A stretch of 32,880 bases of DNA from Chryseobacterium indologenes (GCA_001013295.1 LAZY01000068.1:1-32880), one strand, 5' to 3'; positions 13,924 through 21,393 are shown, counted from the stretch's first letter. A program made the numbers and translations. The notes: generated by a model from the sequence alone, not told the origin.

Positions 13924-14418
13924 TTAGTGAAATTCTACCATTACCGCACCTGATTGATGGTGAAGTATTTCCTTATTATAAAAATCAACATTCACGAGGC
14001 TTTCCAATACATCCCGAACCATTCTCTGTAAAGTTCCGTCACCAATGCCGTGAACGATTTCCAGTCTCTTGAGATTATTCTTTCTGCAAAACTCAATCAC
14101 TTCTATGAGTTTTTCCTTTTGGATAAACAATCTTTCAAAACTGTCATAGTCACTGGGATTCTTTACCAAGTTATGAAAATGCAGGTCTAAAACCAAATGA
14201 CTTTTCTGATGTTTTTTAGAAATAATCTTCCTGGGTTCTGCTTTTCTTACCACTTTTATATTTTCGTACAGATCAGCATTTTTTGGGACTAACTTTTCTT
14301 TTGGATACTGGTGGGTAAAACCATATTCATCTTTGAAAACCACAATATTTCCCTTCACGGAAGTAACTATCCCGCTTAAATCTTCATCTACTACCGAAAC
14401 TTTATCGCCGATCTTCAT
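13924..14418 (-). CDS. Smr/MutS2-type domain protein
   Basis: The N-terminal 45 residues (MKIGDKVSVVDEDLSGIVTS) look like a small SH3-like barrel. The C-terminal half is an Smr domain with its two marks, LDLHFHNLV (LDLH near residue 76) and VHGIGDGTLQRMV (HGxGxG near residue 125). Smr domains are nucleases or RNA/DNA-binding modules, as in MutS2. Proteins combining a barrel and Smr domain without MutS are common in Bacteroidota. It is first in a probable operon with DUF3822 and rsmD. A -7 element TACCTTTG at 14462-14455 (minus) lies 36 bases before the start. Confidence 0.88.
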   Translation of the reverse strand: MKIGDKVSVVDEDLSGIVTSVKGNIVVFKDEYGFTHQYPKEKLVPKNADLYENIKVVRKAEPRKIISKKHQKSHLVLDLHFHNLVKNPSDYDSFERLFIQKEKLIEVIEFCRKNNLKRLEIVHGIGDGTLQRMVRDVLESLVNVDFYNKEILHHQSGAVMVEFH

Positions 14419-14454
14419 ATTTTTTTTAAAAATTGTCTGAACCCATTATTTGTG

Positions 14455-14462
14455 CAAAGGTA
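14455..14462 (-). promoter_or_regulatory. -7 element for smr-DUF3822-rsmD operon
   Basis: The minus strand reads TACCTTTG, matching TAnnTTTG. No clear -33 element. Confidence 0.45.
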
Positions 14463-14500
14463 AAAAGTAAAATGTATAAAAGTAAAACTCCTTTATTCTC

Positions 14501-14532
14501 AAACCCTCAAACCCTCAAACCCTCAAGCCCTC
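14501..14532 (+). repeat. Octamer tandem repeat AAACCCTC x4
   Basis: Three exact copies of AAACCCTC and a fourth with one change (AAGCCCTC) lie between the Smr and phosphodiesterase genes, continuing into a CT/CA-rich stretch. It is non-coding. Confidence 0.8.
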
Positions 14533-14548
14533 TCACTTACCACACTCA

Positions 14549-15046
14549 TCACACTCTCGGCCCTAGTTCAATCACTTCCAGATCTTTGATCTCCTCACCA
14601 TCCACTACAAAGCGCATCATTGTTCTCACCTTGTGCCAGCCCTGTTTTCCGCAGGCTCCGGGATTCAGATGCAGCAGATTGTTTTTTTCATCATACATGG
14701 CTTTCAAAATATGTGAGTGGCCGGAAATAAATAACTTCGGAGCCTTTTCTGCAATTTCTTTTTTAGTTAAAGGAGTATACTTTCCGGGGTAGCCACCGAT
14801 ATGGATCATCAGTACCTCCAGTTTTTCACAAAAGAAACGATTCACTTCCGGAAACTCAGCCTGAATCTTAGCATTGTCAATGTTTCCGTACACTCCCTTC
14901 AGAGGTTTTATTTTTTCGAGCTGCTCAATCACCTCCAGACTTCCGAAATCTCCGCAATGCCATACTTCATCCGCCTGAGAAGCATATTCTAAGATTCGGT
15001 CATCAATATAGGAATGAGAATCGGAAAGGAGTAGGATCTTTGTCAT
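14549..15046 (-). CDS. YfcE/MJ0936-type metallophosphoesterase
   Basis: This 165-residue protein is a stand-alone calcineurin-like phosphodiesterase. All metal-ligand motifs are present: LLSDSHSYID (DxH), HCGDFGS (GD), VYGNIDN (GNxD), and GHSHI with HLNPGAC near the C-terminus. Small enzymes of this group hydrolyse phosphodiesters, including 2',3'-cyclic and model substrates; the natural substrate is unknown. Its ATG shares a base with the stop of the upstream secreted-protein gene (TAATG), so the two are probably translationally coupled. Confidence 0.92.
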   Translation of the reverse strand: MTKILLLSDSHSYIDDRILEYASQADEVWHCGDFGSLEVIEQLEKIKPLKGVYGNIDNAKIQAEFPEVNRFFCEKLEVLMIHIGGYPGKYTPLTKKEIAEKAPKLFISGHSHILKAMYDEKNNLLHLNPGACGKQGWHKVRTMMRFVVDGEEIKDLEVIELGPRV

Positions 15047-15495
15047 TATCTAAAGGTTCTTTCTGTAATATTTTCGTGGTATTTATCTTTAAAAACCGCT
15101 ACACGGTCAGCATTCAGTTCTCCGTCATGATTGATTACTCTTTCCTTCAGCAGCCATTTTATCAGTTTTTCCATTCCTTTTTTGGAATTCATGAAGTTGG
15201 AGATTTTAGTCATATCCGTAGATTCCACTTTTGTTTTCTCAGTCAGGAAATTCAGGATAAAATAATCATCATTTACATATCTTGGTGTTTCATTATCCAT
15301 ATATCGGTAAAGAAGAACTTCCTCATCATCTTTCATCGAGAAAAATGAATATTGAGCTACATTGATCTTTTCTGCTTTCAGGATCTGTTTTCCATCCAGC
15401 AAAACTTTATCGTCTTTGATGGTGACTTCCTGAGAAAAGCATACATTACAGCTTATCATTACGATGAAGAACGTTAATAATCTTTTGACTGCCAT
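15046..15495 (-). CDS. Secreted protein, function unknown
   Basis: I do not recognise this 149-residue protein. A signal peptide (MAVKRLLTFFIVMISCNVCFSQ) ends in the FSQ typical of exported Bacteroidota proteins. The mature part has alternating charged and aromatic residues (VTIKDDKVLLDGKQILKAEK, then FSMKDDEEVLLYRYMDNETPRY) and no metal or catalytic motif. A minus-strand -7 element TATATTTG (15523-15516) is 21 bases upstream. The TAATG junction with the phosphodiesterase gene suggests an operon. Confidence 0.85.
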   Translation of the reverse strand: MAVKRLLTFFIVMISCNVCFSQEVTIKDDKVLLDGKQILKAEKINVAQYSFFSMKDDEEVLLYRYMDNETPRYVNDDYFILNFLTEKTKVESTDMTKISNFMNSKKGMEKLIKWLLKERVINHDGELNADRVAVFKDKYHENITERTFR

Positions 15496-15515
15496 TTTTA
15501 ATAGTTTTAAGACTG

Positions 15516-15523
15516 CAAATATA
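15516..15523 (-). promoter_or_regulatory. -7 element for 15046-15495 gene
   Basis: The minus strand reads TATATTTG, matching TAnnTTTG. Confidence 0.45.
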
Positions 15524-15542
15524 AAAAATTGTCCACGCTCTG

Positions 15543-16010
15543 TTATTGATAAGAAATATCTTTCGTTCTGCGTATAGAGTCCAGTTTCTTTTCTGTTGCC
15601 GCATCAAAAACCTTTCTCAGTTTCAGCTCATGTTCCGTAAGTTTTGAAATGACAAAAGTACCATTCATATTGGCATTGGAGGGAAATAAAAGGGTGACTG
15701 TGGTGTCAGATGCTTTTTTCCATGTTCCTATATAAAGATCAAATCTTATATTTTTAGGGATAATATCTTCCTGTGTATTGTATCTGTAAGGAGAGCTTTC
15801 TAGATTTCCAGTAATTTTTCCACTTTTCTGAAACCTGAGCCCCTGTCTTTTTTTCTCAAAAGCTTTTTGATTTTCATAAGTATAAATATAAGTATCCATA
15901 CTTTTCAGATTCCATGTTTGAAGAAGCTGTGGATCGGAAGTCCTATCCTGACTTTTAATACTACAAACGGCAAAAAAAGAGACCAAAAAGGTCCAGACGA
16001 ATTTTTTCAT
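15543..16010 (-). CDS. Secreted lipocalin-like protein, function unknown
   Basis: I start this at ATG 16010, giving a clean signal peptide (MKKFVWTFLVSFFAVCSIKSQ) and 155 residues. The longer frame from 16127 would place 39 residues before it. The mature part opens with DPQLLQTWNLKSMDTYIYTY, resembling the start of small lipocalin-like beta barrels of Bacteroidota, with later beta-rich stretches (FDLYIGTWKKASDTTVTLLF, GTFVISKLTEHELKLRKV). The lipocalin call is weak. A -7 element TAACTTTG (16062-16055, minus) lies 44 bases upstream, back to back with that of the hydrolase. Confidence 0.75.
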   Translation of the reverse strand: MKKFVWTFLVSFFAVCSIKSQDRTSDPQLLQTWNLKSMDTYIYTYENQKAFEKKRQGLRFQKSGKITGNLESSPYRYNTQEDIIPKNIRFDLYIGTWKKASDTTVTLLFPSNANMNGTFVISKLTEHELKLRKVFDAATEKKLDSIRRTKDISYQ

Positions 16011-16054
16011 AGGATAATGGCTGATTAATGGGAATAACAAAAATTTTAACGCTG

Positions 16055-16083
16055 CAAAGTTAGCATCATATTTACTAAATTTG
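16055..16083. promoter_or_regulatory. Back-to-back -7 elements of divergent genes
   Basis: TAACTTTG on the minus strand (16062-16055) and TAAATTTG on the plus strand (16076-16083) sit 13 bases apart, serving the lipocalin-like gene and the serine hydrolase respectively. Confidence 0.5.
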
Positions 16084-16101
16084 GGAAAATTAAAAAAAAC
16101 A

Positions 16102-17646
16102 ATGAAACAGAAACTTTCTTTTTTCATTTTTCTTTTGACCGTAGGATTAGCGAATGCACAGGTTGAAGAAAAAAAGCTGGACGAACTGATCCAAAATACG
16201 CTGAAGACCTTTGATGTTCCGGGAATGTCGGTAGGAATTGTAAAAGATGGTAAAGTAACCTATTCCAAAGGCTTTGGAGTTCGTTCTCTTACAACGAAGC
16301 AGCCTATGGATGACAATACATTGGTTGGGATTGCTTCCAATTCTAAAGGTTTTACATGTGTGGCATTAGCCATTTTAGCCGATGAAGGAAAATTGAACTG
16401 GGATGATAAAGTTTCAAAATATATTCCTGAATTTCAGATGTATGATCCTTATGTTTCCCAGAATGTGACGGTGAAAGATCTGATTACACACAGAGCCGGA
16501 TTAGGTCTCGGACAGGGAGATCTGATGTTTTTTCCGGAAGGAGGAAGCCTAACGGTGAATGATATTGTACACAATGTAAGATACCTGAAACCGGAAAACC
16601 CGTTCAGAACAAAACTGGATTATAACAACATCATGTTCATTGTAGCAGGAGAAGTGATTCACAGAATTTCCGGATTGAGCTGGGCCGAGTTTATCGAGCA
16701 GAGAATTATGAAACCTGTGGGAATGACTTCCAGCTTTGGAAGTTACAACAGAGCAAAAGCAGCAACCAACAAAATTGATGCTCACGCTCCTGTAGACGGG
16801 AAAGCCATTGCTGTTCCTCACGATTGGAATGAAACGGGTAACGCAGCAGGAGGGATCATGAGTAATATTAAAGACATGACGACCTGGGCAGAATGCTTAT
16901 TGAATAACTTCACGACTAAGGATGGTAAAAAATTAGTGTCAGATAAAAATGTACAGCAGCTTTGGAGTTTACAGATTCCTGATAGAGTAGCTGCAAAAAA
17001 TCCATATGATACCAGTTTTTATGGATATGGCTTAGGCTGGTTTTTAAGTGACGTTAAAGGACACAAACAAGTACAGCATACAGGAGGTCTGATCGGAACT
17101 GTTACCCAGTTTACCTTGATCCCTGATCTTAAACTGGGAATCGTTGTATTGACGAATCAGCAGTCCGGAGCAGCATTCAATACCATTACCAATACGGTGA
17201 AAGATTCTTATCTTGGAGTGGCAGACAGAAACTGGCTGAAAACGTATGGAGATAGAATGTCTAAAGTAGAAGCTGAATATAATAAACAAAAGAAAGAGGC
17301 TTTTGCAAAATCAGAAGCATTTAAAAAAGAAAAATCACTTCAACCCAAAGCAGATCAGTTTACCGGAACTTACAATGATGTGTGGTTCGGAGATGTAGAG
17401 ATTGCCCAACAGGGGAACACTTACAGAATTACCTGTAAAAATTCTCCAAGACTAAAAGGAGAACTTCTTCCGTATTCCAACAATTCTTTCATTATCAAAT
17501 GGGACGACAGAAGTTATGATGCAGACGCTTACATGATCTTTGATTATGATGAAACAGGGAAAGCGCAATCGGCAAGACTGAAAGCAATTTCTGATGTGAC
17601 GGATTTTAGTTTTGATTTTGATGATCTGGATTTGAAGAGGAAGTAA
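16102..17646 (+). CDS. Serine hydrolase, class C beta-lactamase-like, exported
   Basis: This 514-residue exported protein has a signal peptide (MKQKLSFFIFLLTVGLANAQ) followed by a beta-lactamase/AmpC-fold domain. The active-site motifs are S79-N-S-K82 (SxxK), Y174-N-N176 (YxN) and H326-T-G (the KTG equivalent). A C-terminal beta-rich domain of about 100 residues (from QFTGTYNDVWFGDVEI) is a lipocalin/DUF3471-like attachment common in such hydrolases. Family members include esterases, D-amino-acid peptidases and true beta-lactamases. The HTG motif and added domain make a peptidase or esterase more likely than an antibiotic-resistance enzyme. The ATG 16102 start fits the signal peptide. A terminator follows at 17699. 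Confidence 0.93.
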   Translation: MKQKLSFFIFLLTVGLANAQVEEKKLDELIQNTLKTFDVPGMSVGIVKDGKVTYSKGFGVRSLTTKQPMDDNTLVGIASNSKGFTCVALAILADEGKLNWDDKVSKYIPEFQMYDPYVSQNVTVKDLITHRAGLGLGQGDLMFFPEGGSLTVNDIVHNVRYLKPENPFRTKLDYNNIMFIVAGEVIHRISGLSWAEFIEQRIMKPVGMTSSFGSYNRAKAATNKIDAHAPVDGKAIAVPHDWNETGNAAGGIMSNIKDMTTWAECLLNNFTTKDGKKLVSDKNVQQLWSLQIPDRVAAKNPYDTSFYGYGLGWFLSDVKGHKQVQHTGGLIGTVTQFTLIPDLKLGIVVLTNQQSGAAFNTITNTVKDSYLGVADRNWLKTYGDRMSKVEAEYNKQKKEAFAKSEAFKKEKSLQPKADQFTGTYNDVWFGDVEIAQQGNTYRITCKNSPRLKGELLPYSNNSFIIKWDDRSYDADAYMIFDYDETGKAQSARLKAISDVTDFSFDFDDLDLKRK

Positions 17647-17698
17647 TGGTGAAAAGGCTAAAAGGTAAAAAGGCGAAATCGTAAAATATATTCAACAG

Positions 17699-17724
17699 GA
17701 ACGGGCTTAGGCTCGTTCTTTTTT
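17699..17724 (+). terminator. Terminator after serine hydrolase
   Basis: GAACGGGC and GCTCGTTC arms (one G-T pair) with a TTAG loop are followed by six T. Confidence 0.75.
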
Positions 17725-17930
17725 GTCTCTAACACAGTTTTTTCTCGTAGATTTAGCTGATAATGCAGACTTTATGAGTAATGATGGATTTTATAATTTA
17801 TGGTATAATTCAATAGGGGTGTGCTTTAGCCTGTTCTTTTTATATGCGCAATTAACCACCCCGTCAAAAAATAAATTTTTTGCCACCCCTTCGGAGGAGG
17901 GGAATGTACGGTCTGTAAAAGATAATGGGT
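17725..17930. repeat. Repeat-derived intergenic region with two hairpins
   Basis: The left part (about 17740-17785) is built of GTAGATTTAGCTGA/TGCAGACTTTA-like units. The right part (about 17852-17900) holds CACCCCGTC, a hairpin of A6/T6 arms, GCCACCCC and a second hairpin CCCCTTC/GGAGGGG. Similar CACCCCGTC...GGAGGGG blocks are, to my memory, frequent between Flavobacteriia genes. No supported gene is present; the 71-codon frame across it has no family features. Confidence 0.45.
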
Positions 17931-18821
17931 TTACTTGAGAAGATTTAGATCCTGTTGTGATAAGGAAAATTCAGTATTCAGGTGTTGTTTTTCAAAGAAA
18001 TTTTTTAATTCAAGCAGACGTTTCCTGTTGTCATAGTGAATACTTGCATTCAGTTTTTGCTGGCAGAGTGAGCAGGCTCTAGCCAAATGATAATCCGTTT
18101 CCGTGAGGGTATTGGTTCCGTTCATGACGCAGTTGGCATTCAGACAATGGGTAATTCCAAACATATGTCCGATTTCATGAGAACTGATCTTCATCAATCT
18201 TAGAAGACTCTCGTTGAAATTAGAAGTGGTCAGATGTCCGTCAGCAAATCTGTATATTGAGCTTACTCCCACACCATTTTCGTAGGAAGCAAGTCCGAAT
18301 ACATAGTTCCAGTCAGGTCTGGGGAAAAGATCTCTTTCTGTAATTCCCATTAGAGCTACTGCATCCTGAGGTTTTTGTTTGATTAAAATACTGTCCAATA
18401 CATAGCTCGCCAGAATCTGTTCCTGTCCATCTTTAAAAATTCTTTTTACATTTTTAGGAAAAATACTATTGGTTAGAGTAGGAAGTATTTTTGTTTCCAG
18501 TTGGAAATATATTTTTAAATATTCTTTTGTAAGGGCTATTTCTTTTTTCTGAAGCTCATCAAACTGTCCGATGGGCTGCAGGTAGATCGTATTTTTTCCG
18601 GGTACAGGTGTTATCTTTTTTGTTTTTTGAAAATCTTCAAACGTCTGGAAATGGTCATCATGATTATACCGCCAGCTTCCAGGTTTGGGAGAAGACAGTT
18701 TGATGTCATTTAAGGCAATGGTTTCAAAATATGTTTTCTCTTTCTTCTGGCATGAAAAAAGAAATATGAAAATTGTGAAGCAAAAAAATAAAGGCCAAAA
18801 ATTATATTTTCCCCGGCTCAT
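17931..18821 (-). CDS. Archaemetzincin-type zinc metalloprotease lipoprotein
   Basis: The mark of the family is complete: the zinc site HEIGHMFGITH followed by CLNANCVMNG and the downstream ACSLCQQKL, i.e. HExxHxxGxxH-x-C...C-x-M...CxxC. Archaemetzincins are gluzincin/metzincin-like aminopeptidases or proteases with an extra structural zinc bound by the cysteines. I start it at ATG 18821 (MSRGKYNF), which gives a type II signal peptide with lipobox LFSC near residue 23. The start lies 20 bases inside the end of the SixA-like gene, so translation is probably coupled. Lipid anchoring puts the protease in the periplasm or at the outer membrane. Natural substrates are unknown. Confidence 0.88.
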   Translation of the reverse strand: MSRGKYNFWPLFFCFTIFIFLFSCQKKEKTYFETIALNDIKLSSPKPGSWRYNHDDHFQTFEDFQKTKKITPVPGKNTIYLQPIGQFDELQKKEIALTKEYLKIYFQLETKILPTLTNSIFPKNVKRIFKDGQEQILASYVLDSILIKQKPQDAVALMGITERDLFPRPDWNYVFGLASYENGVGVSSIYRFADGHLTTSNFNESLLRLMKISSHEIGHMFGITHCLNANCVMNGTNTLTETDYHLARACSLCQQKLNASIHYDNRKRLLELKNFFEKQHLNTEFSLSQQDLNLLK

Positions 18822-19278
18822 AAAAGAATAGGAGTTTCTTTTTGGCACCGTCAAATTCAGACCAGGATTCGCAGTCTACTTCAAAACCGGCGACTCCGCA
18901 GGTTGGGAAATGAAAAATATCTTCAGAAATAGAATTGGCAAAATTGGAGATTCCATTATTGTGAGAGAAGAAAGCAACCGAACTCAGATTGTCATCCAGG
19001 TCATAGATTACAGATTCAAAACTTCTTTCCGACGGATTATACAGTTTTTGATCCGTAGAACAGTTCAGCTGATAAGCCTGATTAAAAATCTTACAGGTAT
19101 TCAGGGCACGTACTGCCGGGCTCGATACGAAATGATCGATGGAAATATTATTGTTTTTTAAGAATCTAGACATGTTCATAGCATCCTCCAAACCTTTGTC
19201 TGCCAAGGGTCTGTCAAAGTCGTCGGTTTCTTCCGGCCAGTCGCTTTTTGCATGTCTTACGAGGATGAGTCTCTTCAT
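18802..19278 (-). CDS. SixA-like histidine phosphatase
   Basis: This 158-residue protein is a small histidine-phosphatase-superfamily member. It starts MKRLILVRHAKSDWPE, the RHAKS form typical of SixA, with the nucleophile His9. The second His is in AFFSHNNGIS. Further conserved parts are FDRPLADKGLEDAM and SSPAVRALNTCKIF. SixA dephosphorylates phospho-His on phosphotransfer proteins in Escherichia coli, but homologues in Bacteroidota lack an established partner. The 3' end overlaps the start of the archaemetzincin gene by 20 bases. Confidence 0.92.
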   Translation of the reverse strand: MKRLILVRHAKSDWPEETDDFDRPLADKGLEDAMNMSRFLKNNNISIDHFVSSPAVRALNTCKIFNQAYQLNCSTDQKLYNPSERSFESVIYDLDDNLSSVAFFSHNNGISNFANSISEDIFHFPTCGVAGFEVDCESWSEFDGAKKKLLFFYEPGKI

Positions 19279-19378
19279 ATATCTGTTTTTTGGAAGATTA
19301 AAATTATAAAAAAAATAATGGAATAAAACATGATTTATATAAAAAAACTGCGTTATGAATAAAATCAGTAAATTTTAC

Positions 19379-19386
19379 TAAATTTG
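19379..19386 (+). promoter_or_regulatory. -7 element for ruvX-def
   Basis: TAAATTTG ends 7 bases before the ruvX ATG, implying a very short or absent 5' leader. Confidence 0.5.
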
Positions 19387-19393
19387 CAGACTT

Positions 19394-19810
19394 ATGGGAC
19401 AAATCCTTGCAATAGACTACGGAAAAGCCCGTTGTGGCATCGCTGTGACGGATGATATGCAGATTATAGCCAGTGCGCTGGAGACTGTTGAGACCCGTTT
19501 TTTAATAGAATTTTTGAAAAAATATTTTAGTGAAAATAAGGTGGATGAAGTAGTGATTGGGCTTCCCAAAGATTTGAAAGGAAATATTTCAGAAGTGGAA
19601 ACTGATATTTTGAAATTCATTGAAGAGTTTCAAAAAGAATTTTCGGATATTGCAGTCCATCGTTTTGATGAAAGATTTACTTCCAAAATGGCCTCATTTT
19701 TTATCTCCCAAAGTGGGAAGAATAAGAAAAAGAGACAGGAAAAAGGATTAATAGATAAAGTAAGTGCAACTATTATATTGCAGAATTTTTTAGAACAAAG
19801 ATTAAGATGA
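19394..19810 (+). CDS. ruvX: Holliday junction resolvase-like protein RuvX/YqgF
   Basis: RuvX/YqgF has an RNase H-like fold and acts in pre-16S rRNA 5' processing and as a putative Holliday junction resolvase. The 138 residues fit. Motifs are LAIDYGKARCGIAVTD (first catalytic Asp), VIGLPKDLKGN, VHRFDERFTS (second acidic site) and the C-terminal KGLIDKVSATIILQNFL (third Asp). It overlaps def by four bases (ATGA), so both are on one transcript. Confidence 0.95.
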   Translation: MGQILAIDYGKARCGIAVTDDMQIIASALETVETRFLIEFLKKYFSENKVDEVVIGLPKDLKGNISEVETDILKFIEEFQKEFSDIAVHRFDERFTSKMASFFISQSGKNKKKRQEKGLIDKVSATIILQNFLEQRLR

Positions 19811-20379
19811 TACTACCGATAAGAGCTTTTGGGGATCCTGTTTTGAGAAAAGTAGGAAGAGATATAGACAAAGACTATCCTGAATTACAGGAACTGATAG
19901 ATAATATGTTTGAAACAATGTACAGCGCAAACGGCATTGGTCTGGCGGCGCCGCAGATTGGTCTGGATATTCGTCTGTTTGTAATAGATGTGACTCCTCT
20001 TGCAGAAGATGAGGATTATGAGGATATTAAAGATGAGTTGGCAGAGTTCAAAAAAGTATTCATCAATGCCAGAATTCTTGAAGAATCCGGTGAAGAATGG
20101 AAATTCAACGAAGGTTGTCTGTCTATTCCGGATGTAAGAGAAGATGTGAAAAGAAAGGGCACTATCGTGATTGAATATTATGACGAAAATTTTGTGAAAC
20201 ATACAGAAACTTTTTCCGATATTAGGGCCCGCGTAATTCAGCATGAATACGACCACATTGAGGGGGTTCTGTTTACTGACCATCTGAGTGCTCTGAAGAA
20301 GAAACTGGTAAAAGGAAAACTTGCAAAAATCTCTCAGGGTGACGTAAGCATCGGTTACAAAATGAGATTTCCCAAATAA
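19807..20379 (+). CDS. def: Peptide deformylase
   Basis: Def removes the formyl group from nascent N-terminal Met using a bound metal, usually Fe2+. The three signature motifs are present: GIGLAAPQIG, EGCLSIP (metal-binding Cys) and QHEYDHIEG (HExxH-type, two His ligands and catalytic Glu). Length is 190 residues, with a short acidic insertion (LAEDEDYEDIKDELAEFKKV) between the first two motifs, as in other Bacteroidota. It is coupled to ruvX by an ATGA overlap. Confidence 0.97.
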   Translation: MILPIRAFGDPVLRKVGRDIDKDYPELQELIDNMFETMYSANGIGLAAPQIGLDIRLFVIDVTPLAEDEDYEDIKDELAEFKKVFINARILEESGEEWKFNEGCLSIPDVREDVKRKGTIVIEYYDENFVKHTETFSDIRARVIQHEYDHIEGVLFTDHLSALKKKLVKGKLAKISQGDVSIGYKMRFPK

Positions 20380-20454
20380 TATAAACAAGGATAAAAAGAA
20401 ATAATAAAAGGCAAAAAGCTAGTGCTGATTGCAGAATTTACAAAAAATAAAATT

Positions 20455-21012
20455 ATGCTGTTAGAAAAAATAATTTCAATTTCTGGAAAACCAGGACTTT
20501 ACAAATTAGTTTCTCAATTAAGAAACGGATTCATCATTGAAGATGTAACCAACAAAAAGAAAGTAAGCATCGGAAACTCAAGCCAGGTAAGCTTATTGGA
20601 TAATATCGCTATGTTTACATTTGATAAAGAAGTTCCTTTGTTCGAAGTTTTTGAAAATATTGCTAAAAACTACGATTATAAGGAAACTATTTCTCACAAA
20701 TCTTCTGATGCAGATCTTAAAGATTTCATGTTGGCTTCACTTCCAAACTATGATACAGAAAGAGTATATGCTTCTGACATCAAGAAATTGGCACAATGGT
20801 ACAACATTCTTCAGAAGGCTGGATACATCACTCCGGAAAGCTTTGTAAAAGCAGAGCCTGAAACTTTGGAAGGTGAGCCTGCAGAAGAAGTAAGCATCGA
20901 GAAAGAAGCTAAAAAAGTAGCTCCTAAAGCTGAAAAGCCTGCTGCACCAAAAGTAAAAGCGACTTCAGCGGCAAAAGCAGCTCCTAAAAGTACACACACT
21001 AAAAAAGGATAA
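20455..21012 (+). CDS. DUF5606 family protein
   Basis: I start it at ATG 20455 (MLLEKIISISGKPGLYKLVS), 185 residues, because homologues begin there and the upstream GTG (20422) adds no conserved sequence. The N-terminal half (to about residue 70) forms a small domain with RNGFIIEDVTNKKKVSIG, resembling an SH3-like or translation-associated fold. The central helical part (DIKKLAQWYNILQKAGYI) is followed by an Ala/Lys/Pro-rich tail that ends in TKKG and is probably disordered. DUF5606 is restricted to Bacteroidota. The basic tail suggests nucleic-acid or ribosome contact, but this is inference. It lies 75 bases downstream of def, and a strong terminator follows. Confidence 0.88.
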   Translation: MLLEKIISISGKPGLYKLVSQLRNGFIIEDVTNKKKVSIGNSSQVSLLDNIAMFTFDKEVPLFEVFENIAKNYDYKETISHKSSDADLKDFMLASLPNYDTERVYASDIKKLAQWYNILQKAGYITPESFVKAEPETLEGEPAEEVSIEKEAKKVAPKAEKPAAPKVKATSAAKAAPKSTHTKKG

Positions 21013-21036
21013 TTCATTCCTGAATTGAAAATACAG

Positions 21037-21072
21037 ATCCCTGTTAAGACCTTTCTTGACAGGGATTTTTTT
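21037..21072 (+). terminator. Terminator after DUF5606 gene
   Basis: ATCCCTGTTAAG and CTTGACAGGGAT arms (one G-T pair) with a 6-base loop are followed by seven T. Confidence 0.85.
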
Positions 21073-21126
21073 ATGGTCGTGTGTAAGTTCTTAGAGAATA
21101 CCTCATAAAGCTCTCATCCATTATAA

Positions 21127-21159
21127 AAACCTAACAGGTTTCTGAAACCTGTTAGGTTT
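21127..21159. repeat. Perfect 15-bp inverted repeat
   Basis: AAACCTAACAGGTTT, a CTG spacer, and AAACCTGTTAGGTTT. It is a perfect palindrome and each arm also contains an inner AACCT/AGGTT dyad. The AACCT-AACAGGTT type palindrome is, to my memory, dispersed in many Bacteroidota genomes. There is no T-run directly after it, so it is not an ordinary terminator. Confidence 0.75.
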
Positions 21160-21177
21160 AGAATTGAAACAGATTCT

Positions 21178-21196
21178 TGTAGAGATGTCCTCTACA
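21178..21196. repeat. Short hairpin TGTAGAG/CTCTACA
   Basis: Perfect 7-bp arms around ATGTC. It sits 19 bases after the larger palindrome and resembles the dispersed GTAGAGAC-type repeats of the phylum. Confidence 0.5.
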
Positions 21197-21262
21197 GTTA
21201 AAAAAATAGGTCAAATGGATTAAGAACAATTTTTGTTAAGTCCAAATGCCGTCTTTATCTTT

Positions 21263-21297
21263 AAACATTAAACATTAAACATTAAACATCAAACATC
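21263..21297 (+). repeat. Heptamer tandem repeat AAACATT x5
   Basis: Three exact copies of AAACATT, two copies of AAACATC and a partial sixth. It is non-coding and lies about 100 bases upstream of mazG. Confidence 0.85.
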
Positions 21298-21360
21298 AAA
21301 CCTAATCCCGCCCTCCAAAACTTTCACTCCTCACCACTACCACAGACGCAAAATAACCCT

Positions 21361-21368
21361 TACATTTG
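21361..21368 (+). promoter_or_regulatory. -7 element for mazG
   Basis: TACATTTG, 25 bases before ATG 21394; no clear -33 element. Confidence 0.45.
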
Positions 21369-21393
21369 TATAAGATTGAATTTCCTATTACTT

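Larger units (their letters stand above)
21073..21393. other. Intergenic region with three repeats and the mazG promoter
   Basis: No supported gene lies here. It holds, in order, a 33-base palindrome (21127-21159), a short TGTAGAG hairpin (21178-21196), a heptamer array (21263-21297) and a C-rich stretch that ends at the -7 element TACATTTG (21361-21368). Confidence 0.6.

Noticed and set aside
14433..14792. Plus-strand frame of 119 codons over the octamer array
   Set aside because: It is partly translated tandem repeat (PQTLKPSSPL) and partly the antisense of the phosphodiesterase gene.
16102..17646. Antibiotic-resistance class C beta-lactamase
   Set aside because: The fold and SxxK/YxN motifs fit, but the HTG motif, 514-residue length and extra C-terminal domain point to a general serine hydrolase or peptidase.
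17723..17938. Small 71-codon frame between the hydrolase and archaemetzincin genes
   Set aside because: It runs through repeat-derived sequence and hairpins, starts at TTG, and has no recognisable protein character.
21263..21297. CRISPR-like short repeats
   Set aside because: The units are seven bases, head to tail and without spacers; no cas gene is present.
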